54,045 nucleotides of DNA from an uncultured Gammaproteobacteria bacterium. GTDB lineage: Bacteria; Pseudomonadota; Gammaproteobacteria; Arenicellales; JAANXG01. Under the pieces are notes generated by a model that saw nothing but the letters and a program-made list of their open reading frames with translations, had not been told where the DNA came from and ran no database searches. Shown in pieces: positions 26,694 to 33,924 of this stretch. Location: NCBI GenBank assembly GCA_947259175.1, contig CAMYKW010000028.1, positions 1 through 54,045 on the forward strand, written 5' to 3'. The position numbers and the translations under genes are program-made. Every line of letters begins with the position of its first letter. Within the stretch, counting starts at the first letter, position 1.

Positions 26694-27833
26694 ATGAAAC
26701 CAAAGAGCAATAACAGTGCAAAACCTGCATCTAGCCGCCGCAAGTTCCTGAAGACTGCGGGGGCTGCTACTGCGGGGGCTGCGACCCTGGGTTTCCCCAT
26801 GGTGTCGCGTGCGCAAACGACCACCCTGAAGATGCAGAGTTCCTGGGGTGCGAAGGCGATTTTCCAGGATATGTTCCGCCAGTATGCGGAGCGCGTCGAG
26901 GCGATGTCCGGCGGACGCTTGAAGATCGACGTGTTGCCCGCGGGCGCCGTGGTCAAGGCGTTTCAGGTGCAGGACGCCACGAACAAAGGAGTGATCGATG
27001 GCGCGCACACGGTGACCGCCTATTGGTACGGCAAGAACAAGGCCGCGTCGCTGTTCGGTACCGGTCCGGTGTTTGGCGCCAACGCGTCGCAAGTGCTGGC
27101 GTGGATTCATTTCGGTGGCGGTAAGGAACTGTACCGGGAACTGGTGCAGGACATGCTCAAATTGAACCTGGTGGGCTTTTTCGCCATGCCGATGCCGACC
27201 CAGCCCCTGGGTTGGTTCAAGAAGCACGTCAAGAGCGCCGCAGATATGCAGGGCCTGAAATACCGCACCGTGGGCTTGGCCACCGACATCATGCAGGGCA
27301 TGGGGCTCAAGGTGACCCAGCTTCCCGGCGGTGAGATCGTCCCTGCCCTGGAGCGCGGCGTCATCGAGGCGTTCGAGTTCAACAACCCGACTTCGGATAT
27401 GCAGTTCGGCGCCCAGGACGTGTCCAAGCACTATCATATGGGCAGTTACCATCAGGCGGCGGAGTTCTTCGAGATCATCTTCAACAAGGACAAGTTCAAC
27501 GGCCTGCCCAAGGAGCAGCAGGCGATCCTTGAGCACGCTGCGGAGGCCGCCAATACTGCGAACTACGGCTTCGCCCTGGACAACTACTCGCGCGACCTTC
27601 AAGATCTTATGAAGAAGCATGGGGTCAATGTGTATCGCACCGATCAGTCGATCATGAAGGCCCAGCTCGGCTCTTGGGACACGGTTCTGAAGAAACTCGA
27701 GGCCGATGCGTTCTTCGCCAAAGTGGTGAAGAGCCAAAAAGAATGGTCGCACCGGGTGGCGTTTTACGATCTCATGAACTCGGCGGACTACAAGCTCGCC
27801 TTTGAGCACTACTTCCCTGGCGAACTCGGTTAA
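26694..27833 (+). CDS. TRAP transporter substrate-binding protein, Tat-exported
   Basis: A 379-residue DctP-family binding protein with a twin-arginine signal (SSRRKFLKTAGAATAGAATLG) rather than a Sec signal. The core LKYRTVGLATDIMQGMGLKVTQLPGGEIVPALERGVIEAFEFNN's type is the same subfamily as the lut-linked protein; the carboxylate-clamping arginine is retained. Export through Tat is common when the binding protein folds before export or binds a cofactor. AGGAGGAAAG lies just before the ATG at 26694. DctQ and DctM follow, then an amidase. The ligand is not predictable; an amide- or hydroxyacid-related compound is suggested by the neighbours. Confidence 0.9.
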   Translation: MKPKSNNSAKPASSRRKFLKTAGAATAGAATLGFPMVSRAQTTTLKMQSSWGAKAIFQDMFRQYAERVEAMSGGRLKIDVLPAGAVVKAFQVQDATNKGVIDGAHTVTAYWYGKNKAASLFGTGPVFGANASQVLAWIHFGGGKELYRELVQDMLKLNLVGFFAMPMPTQPLGWFKKHVKSAADMQGLKYRTVGLATDIMQGMGLKVTQLPGGEIVPALERGVIEAFEFNNPTSDMQFGAQDVSKHYHMGSYHQAAEFFEIIFNKDKFNGLPKEQQAILEHAAEAANTANYGFALDNYSRDLQDLMKKHGVNVYRTDQSIMKAQLGSWDTVLKKLEADAFFAKVVKSQKEWSHRVAFYDLMNSADYKLAFEHYFPGELG

Positions 27834-27861
27834 ATCAGACGTTAATTAACCCGTTCGTGTC

Positions 27862-27885
27862 GGGCGGCGCCGTGCGGCGCCGCCC
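27862..27885 (+). other. Hairpin between second TRAP binding-protein and permease genes
   Basis: GGGCGGCGC (27862-27870) pairs with GCGCCGCCC (27877-27885), loop CGTGCG, in the 96-bp gap before DctQ. It is very stable and lacks a U-run, so it more likely stabilises the upstream message than terminates it. Confidence 0.7.
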
Positions 27886-27929
27886 GGGCGGGCGCTAGCC
27901 GCAATGACTGTCAACATCGAGCGTTAGCG

Positions 27930-28547
27930 ATGCTGAGCTTCATATTGTTCGTGGACCGTGTATCCGCGTGGGCTGGTAAAGCGTTTGCGTGGTGTATCCT
28001 GATTATGACCTTTGGCGTCAGCTACGAGGTATTCGTCAGGTATGTATTGAGGGATCCCACCTCCTGGGCATTCGACATCAGCTACATGATGTACGGCGCG
28101 CTGTTCATGATGGCGGGTGCCTATACACTTTCTCGAGACGGCCATGTACGTGGAGACGTGCTCTATCGGCTATGGAAGCCGAAAACCCAGGCCAAAATTG
28201 AACTGGTTCTGTATTTCTTGTTCTTTTTTCCGGGAATACTGGCGTTCATCATTGCCGGCGCCGATTACGCCGGCGAGTCGTGGTTCTACAAGGAAGTCAG
28301 CGTCATGAGCCCCGCGAACGTGCCGATTTTCCAATTCAAGACGATTATACCGATCGCTGGTGGATTGTTATTGCTGCAAGGTATGGCCCAGGTATGCCGG
28401 TGCATCATTTGTATCCGCACCGGTGAGTGGCCGATACATCTGGAGGACGTAGAAGAAATGGAGACCATGATGCAGCAACATGGCGACGCCAGCGGAGGAC
28501 TCGAAGAATTCGTCGAACACGTCAAGGGGGAAGACAAGCATGAGTGA
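27930..28547 (+). CDS. TRAP transporter small permease (DctQ)
   Basis: A 205-residue membrane protein with four hydrophobic segments (ILFVDRVSAWAGKAFAWCILIMTFGVSYEVFVRY, MMYGALFMMAGAYTLS, ELVLYFLFFFPGILAFIIAG, TIIPIAGGLLLLQGMAQV regions) and an acidic cytoplasmic tail EDVEEMETMMQQHGD. Its partner DctM overlaps the 3' end by eight bases (28540-28547), so the two are translationally coupled. It belongs to the Tat-dependent TRAP system. The tail is longer than usual for DctQ. Confidence 0.92.
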   Translation: MLSFILFVDRVSAWAGKAFAWCILIMTFGVSYEVFVRYVLRDPTSWAFDISYMMYGALFMMAGAYTLSRDGHVRGDVLYRLWKPKTQAKIELVLYFLFFFPGILAFIIAGADYAGESWFYKEVSVMSPANVPIFQFKTIIPIAGGLLLLQGMAQVCRCIICIRTGEWPIHLEDVEEMETMMQQHGDASGGLEEFVEHVKGEDKHE

Positions 28548-29901
28548 TCCCCTCATTGCCGTCATCATGCTCGGCATCTTCGTGCTCACGATACTGCTCG
28601 GTTTTCCGATCTGCTTCACGCTCATGGCCATGGGCGTCGCCTTTGGTTACTACGCGTATTACGACGCCGAGCGAATGCAGTCGATCTTTGACAACCAGAT
28701 CTTTGATCTGTTGGTCAATCAGACCTACTCGGTCATGGCCAACGACGTGCTCACCGCGGTGCCTCTGTTTCTGTTCATGGGTTACATCGTCGAGCGCGCC
28801 AACATCGTTGATCGTTTATTTTTCAGCATGCAGATCGCCGCGCGGCGTCTGCCCGGGTCGATGGCCATTGCCGCGCTCTGCACCTGCGCCCTATTTGCCA
28901 CCGCCACCGGCATTATCGGCGCGGTTGTGACGTTGATGGGGCTGCTGGCGTTCCCTTCCATGCTCAAGGCACGCTACGATACCAGCTTCGCGGCCGGCGT
29001 GATTTGTGCCGGCGGCTGCCTGGGCATCCTGATACCGCCGAGCATCATGCTGATCGTCTATTCGGCCACCTCCAATGTGTCGGTGGTGCGCCTGTATGCG
29101 GGCGCCATACTGCCTGGTTTCATGCTGGCGGGACTCTACGTCGTGTACGTCATGGGGCGGGCGATGTGGAATCCCAAGCTGGCGCCCAAGCCCAAGGCCG
29201 AGGATGTGGGAGATCTTTCCTACGGCCGGGTGTTTTTAATGATGATCACCTCGTTTTTCCCGCTGGCGTTCCTCATCCTATCGGTGCTGGGTGCCATCTT
29301 GTTCGGTCTTGCGACTCCGTCTGAAGCCGCATCGATGGGTGCATTGGGTGGCCTGGTTCTGGCTGCCGCATACCGCGCCCTGACCTGGGAGCGGTTAAAG
29401 GAATCGGTCTATCTCACCGTGCGTACCTCGGCGATGGTATGTTGGCTGTTCGTCGGATCGTGGACCTTCGCATCGGTATTTTCCTATCTCGGCGGACACT
29501 CGCTCATTGAAGAAACAGTATTGGGTATGGGCTTGACCCCGGTCATGTTTCTGATTATGGCGCAGCTCATAATCTTCCTGCTCGGCTGGCCGCTGGAATG
29601 GAGTGAGATCATCATTATCTTTGTGCCGATCTTTCTACCGATGCTGCCGGCCTTCGGAGTCGATCCGCTGTTTTTCGGCATCCTGGTGGCGATGAATTTG
29701 CAGACATCATTTCTTACCCCGCCGATGGCCATGGCCGCCTATTACCTCAAGGGTGTGGCGCCGCCTCACGTGCAACTCATTGATATATTCAAAGGCGTGT
29801 TGCCGTTCCTGTCGATGGTGATTCTGGCGATGGTGTTGCTGTACCTGTTTCCCCAGATCATCACCTATCTGCCCGACCTCGTGTACGGTAAAAGCAGGTA
29901 G
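28540..29901 (+). CDS. TRAP transporter large permease (DctM)
   Basis: A 453-residue polytopic DctM protein. Family segments: LLGFPICFTLMAMGV, ATATGIIGAVVTLMGLLAFP, CAGGCLGILIPPSIMLIVYS, TPSEAASMGALGGLV, and QTSFLTPPMAMAAYYLKGVAPP. The ATG at 28540 overlaps the end of dctQ and gives the standard N-terminus MSDPLIAVIMLG; the frame is open further upstream within dctQ. It forms the Na+-coupled channel with DctQ. Confidence 0.94.
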   Translation: MSDPLIAVIMLGIFVLTILLGFPICFTLMAMGVAFGYYAYYDAERMQSIFDNQIFDLLVNQTYSVMANDVLTAVPLFLFMGYIVERANIVDRLFFSMQIAARRLPGSMAIAALCTCALFATATGIIGAVVTLMGLLAFPSMLKARYDTSFAAGVICAGGCLGILIPPSIMLIVYSATSNVSVVRLYAGAILPGFMLAGLYVVYVMGRAMWNPKLAPKPKAEDVGDLSYGRVFLMMITSFFPLAFLILSVLGAILFGLATPSEAASMGALGGLVLAAAYRALTWERLKESVYLTVRTSAMVCWLFVGSWTFASVFSYLGGHSLIEETVLGMGLTPVMFLIMAQLIIFLLGWPLEWSEIIIIFVPIFLPMLPAFGVDPLFFGILVAMNLQTSFLTPPMAMAAYYLKGVAPPHVQLIDIFKGVLPFLSMVILAMVLLYLFPQIITYLPDLVYGKSR

Positions 29902-29907
29902 CATTCC

Positions 29908-31272
29908 GTGGATCGTCCCTCGTTGATAAACCCAGCGGACTTGACCGCCTCCGAAGCGGCGCGGCAGATACGCGATGGGGAGTTACGCAGTGAAGACCTG
30001 GTTCGCGCGTGCCTGGATTGCATCGAAGCACGGGAGGATCAAGTACGGGCGTGGACGCATCTGGATCCGGAATACGCCGAGCAGCAGGCGCGCCGGGCCG
30101 ACGAGCTCCGGCAATCAGGCGCTGAGATCGGTCCGTTGCACGGCTTGCCGGTGGGAATCAAGGATATCTTCGATACCGATGACATGCCGACGGAGTGCGG
30201 CACGCCGTTGTTCGCCGGGCGTCAACCGAGCGCAGACGCCCACGCGGTCGCCGCGTTGCGGGAGGCCGGGGCGGTCCTTGTTGGGAAGACCGTGACCACC
30301 GAGCTGGCGGTGTATTCGCCGGGCAAAACGACCAATCCCAACGATCCCGCGCGCACCCCGGGTGGTTCGTCCAGCGGATCTGCCGCGGCGGTAGCCTCCC
30401 ACATGGTGCCGCTTGCGCTCGGCAGTCAGACCAATGGTTCCATGATCCGCCCGGCGTCGTTTTGCGGCGTGCATGGATACAAGCCGAGTTTCGGCGCCAT
30501 TTCGCGACACGGTGTGCTGTCGCTGTCCCCGCCTCTGGATACGGTCGGTGTGTTCGCGCGATGCGTTGAAGACCTTGCTCTGGTTGCCGAGTCATTGATC
30601 GGCTTCGATGAGCGGGACCCCGACACGCGGCTGCGGGCGCGTCCCCGACTGGTGGCCACGGCGGCGTCGGAACCGCCGCTGACGCCCAATCTGGCGTTCG
30701 TCAAATCACCGGTATGGGAACAAGCGGACGATGATGCCCGCGGGGCGTTTCTCGAGCTGGCGGATTTTCTCGGCCCACATTGCGAAGCGGTGGAGTTGCC
30801 GGCGCTGTTTGATTCGGCGGTGGATTGGCATCGCACGATCATGTACGCCGACCTCGCCAAGAGCCTGGGAAGGCTGTACGAAGACGGCAAGGACAAACTG
30901 AGCGTCAAGCTCCAGGGTATGATCGAGGACGGCCGGCGCTGCTTGGCGGTGGATTACAATCGCGCGTTGGACATGACCGACGTGCTGTACGCCGGGATCG
31001 AACAAGTATTCGCGCGCTACGATGCGATTGTCACGCCGGCAACCATCGGCGAGGCGCCGGCGGGACTCGAATCCACGGGGGATCCGGTGTTCTGCACGCT
31101 ATGGACGTTGATGGGTTTGCCCGCCGTGAGCCTGCCGTTGTTGCAGGGGGGCAATAACCTGCCCATAGGCGTGCAGCTGGTTGGCGCGCGCAATGACGAC
31201 GCGCGTTTGCTGCGCACCGCGCGCTGGCTGGAACGGCGGGTCAGCGAAGAAACTGAAAGCGAGCGTGAATGA
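29908..31272 (+). CDS. Amidase, amidase-signature family
   Basis: A 454-residue Ser-cisSer-Lys hydrolase. The catalytic lysine is in GLPVGIKDIFDTDDMPTECGTPL (near residue 84), the cis-serine in the glycine/serine-rich GGSSSGSAAAVAS, and the nucleophile region GSQTNGSMIRPASFCG follows. The C-terminal GLPAVSLPL is also standard. It is six bases behind DctM and overlaps the next gene by ATGA. Substrates in this family range from amino-acid amides to carbamoyl compounds. Its place in a TRAP operon suggests it hydrolyses the imported compound or a derived amide, and that the TRAP ligand may carry an amide; this is inference. GTG start. Confidence 0.85.
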   Translation: MDRPSLINPADLTASEAARQIRDGELRSEDLVRACLDCIEAREDQVRAWTHLDPEYAEQQARRADELRQSGAEIGPLHGLPVGIKDIFDTDDMPTECGTPLFAGRQPSADAHAVAALREAGAVLVGKTVTTELAVYSPGKTTNPNDPARTPGGSSSGSAAAVASHMVPLALGSQTNGSMIRPASFCGVHGYKPSFGAISRHGVLSLSPPLDTVGVFARCVEDLALVAESLIGFDERDPDTRLRARPRLVATAASEPPLTPNLAFVKSPVWEQADDDARGAFLELADFLGPHCEAVELPALFDSAVDWHRTIMYADLAKSLGRLYEDGKDKLSVKLQGMIEDGRRCLAVDYNRALDMTDVLYAGIEQVFARYDAIVTPATIGEAPAGLESTGDPVFCTLWTLMGLPAVSLPLLQGGNNLPIGVQLVGARNDDARLLRTARWLERRVSEETESERE

Positions 31273-31463
31273 CCATGATGTTAGACAAGATACTGGCGAC
31301 GATCTCGATCCTTTCCCTGGTTGCATTTATGGGTGTGGTGGCGGTGTTCGTGAATGAACCCGACCTGTGGATAATCATCATCGTGGTATTGCTCATGGGT
31401 GTATATGACTTTTACCGCGAGATTAGCCGCGCGAGCCGCAAGCAAAAGGAATCCACAGAATAG
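31269..31463 (+). CDS. Two-helix small membrane protein
   Basis: A 64-residue protein with two hydrophobic segments, ILATISILSLVAFMGVVAVFV and LWIIIIVVLLMGVYDFY, and a positively charged C-terminal tail (SRASRKQKE). It is not recognised. The ATG overlaps the amidase stop by four bases and ATG codons follow at 31275 and 31278, so the exact start is uncertain. Its coupling to the amidase and TRAP genes suggests a small auxiliary membrane protein of that system. Confidence 0.65.
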   Translation: MTMMLDKILATISILSLVAFMGVVAVFVNEPDLWIIIIVVLLMGVYDFYREISRASRKQKESTE

Positions 31464-31479
31464 CGGTTTATTGAGGAAC

Positions 31480-31507
31480 GAAACCCCGTGCGTGAGCACG
31501 GGGTTTC
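31480..31507. terminator. Terminator-like hairpin between convergent genes
   Basis: A perfect 12-bp stem GAAACCCCGTGC/GCACGGGGTTTC closes a GTGA tetraloop. The A/T-rich base of the stem gives a short U-tract on both strands, so it can end transcription in both directions, from the TRAP operon and from the reductase. Confidence 0.8.
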
Positions 31508-31574
31508 AATTCTCGGCCTCGCGCAATCGTGCGACTCCTCGGTACTTCCTGGCGCCGCGTAGCCGCGGTTGAGT

Positions 31575-32459
31575 TTATCGCCTGTTATCAATCACTTTGA
31601 TCAGCGCGCTGTGGTCTAGTTCCCCTCCGCCCTGCTCAATGAGTTGATCATACAGATCCCGGTTTAGACGCGTCGCGGGCAGGTCTATACCGATTTGTTC
31701 CGCTAATTCCAGGGCCTGGGCGAGATCCTTGCGTTGCGTCGCGGCTTTACCGCCCGGTGTAAACTCACCGTCGATCATGCGTTGACCGTGCAACTCCATG
31801 ATCCGTGACCAGGCGAACCCGCCCTCGAAGGCGGTGCGGACCTTCGCCGGATCTACGCCGGCCTTGCTCGCCAGGGTCAGCGCCTCCGCGACCGCGCCGA
31901 TGGTCAGCCCGACGATAATTTGATTGGCGGCCTTCGCCACCTGCCCGGCGCCGACCTCGCCGACCCGGGTGATATGCTGACCCAGCGCCTCCAGCACCGG
32001 TTTAGCCCGCGCGAATGCGGCTTCGCTGCCCCCGGCCATGATCGTCAGGGTAGCTTGTTGGGCTCCGACCTGGCCGCCGGACACCGGCGCGTCCACGTAC
32101 TGGCCGCCGCGTTCCTCTATCTCATGGGCGAAACGGCGTGTTGCTGCGACCGCGGTTGTGCCCATGTCGACGACCAGCGTCCCGGAACGTATATCCCGCA
32201 CCACGCCCTTGTCGCCCAACAGCACGTCCTCGGTCGCTGCGGTATCGGACACCATGATAACGATAATCGTCGATCGCCGGGCAAGGTCCGCGGGTGATTC
32301 AGCGGCGTTCATGCCGGTGGCTTGCAGTTCTGCGACCGCGGACTTGCCGCGGTTGTATATCACCATGGGATATCCCGCCTGGTGAAGGTGCCTGGCCATC
32401 GGCCGCCCCATCAGCCCAAGGCCGACAAAGCCTACGATTTCGCCGGGTGAATTGTTCAT
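31575..32459 (-). CDS. Beta-hydroxyacid dehydrogenase (tartronate semialdehyde reductase-like)
   Basis: A 294-residue NAD(P)-dependent enzyme of the 3-hydroxyisobutyrate dehydrogenase family. The nucleotide-binding motif GFVGLGLMGRPMARHL is at residues 9-24, the substrate-binding DAPVSGGQVGAQQATLT's core in the middle, and the catalytic lysine in GQVAKAANQIIVG (near 172). Relatives include tartronate semialdehyde reductase (GarR/GlxR) and 3-hydroxyisobutyrate dehydrogenase, which sequence inspection cannot separate. With GlcDEF and RuBisCO in the window, a glyoxylate-to-glycerate salvage role is plausible, but no gcl gene is present here. Confidence 0.85.
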   Translation of the reverse strand: MNNSPGEIVGFVGLGLMGRPMARHLHQAGYPMVIYNRGKSAVAELQATGMNAAESPADLARRSTIIVIMVSDTAATEDVLLGDKGVVRDIRSGTLVVDMGTTAVAATRRFAHEIEERGGQYVDAPVSGGQVGAQQATLTIMAGGSEAAFARAKPVLEALGQHITRVGEVGAGQVAKAANQIIVGLTIGAVAEALTLASKAGVDPAKVRTAFEGGFAWSRIMELHGQRMIDGEFTPGGKAATQRKDLAQALELAEQIGIDLPATRLNRDLYDQLIEQGGGELDHSALIKVIDNRR

Positions 32460-32610
32460 GTGCGTCGCTGTGGTTTTCCGGTGCCTGTAATTCTACCCTG
32501 AAAAAGCCCGGCGGCAGGCGTTGCGTCGGTATGCGCCGCCCAGGCTCAGCCGGGTCCGGCGCTTCGATATCGCCGCATCAATCTTCAAGCCCGGAAAGCC
32601 GAACCGCAGG

Positions 32611-32623
32611 CTGCTGATATAAT
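32611..32623 (+). promoter_or_regulatory. Extended -10 promoter before the 32727 gene
   Basis: TGATATAAT at 32615-32623 is a perfect extended -10 (TGn plus TATAAT at 32618-32623) with no good -35. It lies about 100 bp before the TTG start at 32727 and is correctly oriented. Confidence 0.6.
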
Positions 32624-32726
32624 ACTTTTGTGGGTGGAATGACGTGATTGCCGAGACTGCAACTCACGACATGAGAACCCGGATCAGCCTCATACCTGAG
32701 GGATTTGACCGTATCGGGAGGACATC

Positions 32727-33617
32727 TTGGCCCAGATTCACATAATGGTTTCCAGGCATTCCGCATTCTACAGTCCGTTGATATCCGCGATCAGCGCCGG
32801 GTTCCTGAAACAGCAGGGGTTGGAGCCGAGCTATTCGATCATGACCCCGCAAAAATCCGTGGCCGAAGGACTCGCCGACGGAACGGTTCATGTCGGTCAG
32901 TCTGCGGTTGCCGCGAGTTGGGGGGCGATGGAAACGGGCGAATCGAATCCGATGATGCATTTCGCGCAAATCAATGAGCGTGATGGATTCTTCATTGTCG
33001 GCCGCGAACCTGAGCCGGATTTTACCTGGGACCGGCTGCGCGGACGCGAGGTGCTGGTAGATCATTTCGGACAGCCGCTGGCCATGTTCAAGTACGCGAC
33101 GCATAAGATGGGTGTGGGTTACGCGGAGATCAATGCCATCGACGCCGGCGATGTGCATGAAATCGAGCGCGCGTTCTATGACGGACAGGGCGACTACGTG
33201 CACCTGCAGGGTCCGGCGCCCCAGCAGATGGAAAAGGACGGGGTGGGTCACATAGTAGCCTCGGTGGGTGAGGCCATCGGGCCGGTCGCGTTCAGCAGTC
33301 TGGTGGCGGCGCGTGAGTGGCTGGAAAGCGAGATGGCGCGCGCATTCATGGCTGGGTACCGTCAAGCCCGGGACTATGTCAATCAGACGCCGGCGGAGCG
33401 CATTGCCGAGTCCGAGGCGGAGTTCTTCAAGGGTATCGATATCGACGCCCTTGCCGCGGCGATCGGCTCTTATCAACGGCTGGGTTGCTGGAATCCGGAC
33501 GTGCACATCAATCGCGCGCACTATGACGTGGCGTTGGATGTGTTCCTGCACAGCAAGCTCGTCAGTAAACGTCACCGTTACGAGCACGTCGTGGCGCCGC
33601 CGCCGGACGAACACTGA
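32727..33617 (+). CDS. Leaderless substrate-binding-like protein (NMT1/SsuA-ThiY fold)
   Basis: A 296-residue protein of the NMT1/THI5-like periplasmic-binding fold (MVSRHSAFYSPLISAISAGFLKQQGL, ...KSVAEGLADGTVHVGQSAVAASWG) but without any signal peptide, so it is presumably cytoplasmic or not an ABC binding protein in the usual sense. No permease or ATPase is adjacent. The start is TTG at 32727 with GGGAGGA 5-6 bases upstream, which is strong evidence for that start. An ATG at 32745 is an alternative. The CCCFC motif of the yeast pyrimidine synthase THI5 is absent. It may bind a small sulfonate- or pyrimidine-like ligand; function unknown. Confidence 0.75.
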   Translation: MAQIHIMVSRHSAFYSPLISAISAGFLKQQGLEPSYSIMTPQKSVAEGLADGTVHVGQSAVAASWGAMETGESNPMMHFAQINERDGFFIVGREPEPDFTWDRLRGREVLVDHFGQPLAMFKYATHKMGVGYAEINAIDAGDVHEIERAFYDGQGDYVHLQGPAPQQMEKDGVGHIVASVGEAIGPVAFSSLVAAREWLESEMARAFMAGYRQARDYVNQTPAERIAESEAEFFKGIDIDALAAAIGSYQRLGCWNPDVHINRAHYDVALDVFLHSKLVSKRHRYEHVVAPPPDEH

Positions 33618-33924
33618 CCGCCACGCGGCTTGCGCCGGTGCAATAACCGGGGCGGGCCGCAAGTCGTTGATTTGCTTGATCCCGTCTCCGGCGCCGGCGC
33701 GGGATGCTGGAAAAAATGCTTATCGCACCTACACTTGCAGATGGGTGCGGAGCTTTTCGCCAATCCGGGTGTGTCACGTCACCGATTCTTAACCGATCGC
33801 TTTTAAGACGTGTTTTTTTTGCGCCGGCAGGATGCGAAAGTCCGTCAAGTTTAAGCCGGGATTTAGCCGCATGGGCGCGGATTGACGCGTTAGGCTCATC
33901 CCGCAAGACCTTGAGTGAGGGTCG
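33618..33924. other. 307-bp intergenic region without a recognised gene
   Basis: Contains an A/T-rich patch with an 8-T run at about 33810-33820 and a possible weak sigma-28-like sequence near 33848-33880 (TCAAGTTT...GCCGCATG, wrong spacing). I could not find a supported gene. The region likely carries the 3' end of the upstream transcript and the promoter of the GGDEF/EAL gene. Confidence 0.4.

Noticed and set aside
33840-33885. Sigma-28 promoter before the GGDEF/EAL gene
   Set aside because: TCAAGTTT and GCCGCATG are two bases too far apart and the -10 has mismatches at conserved positions.
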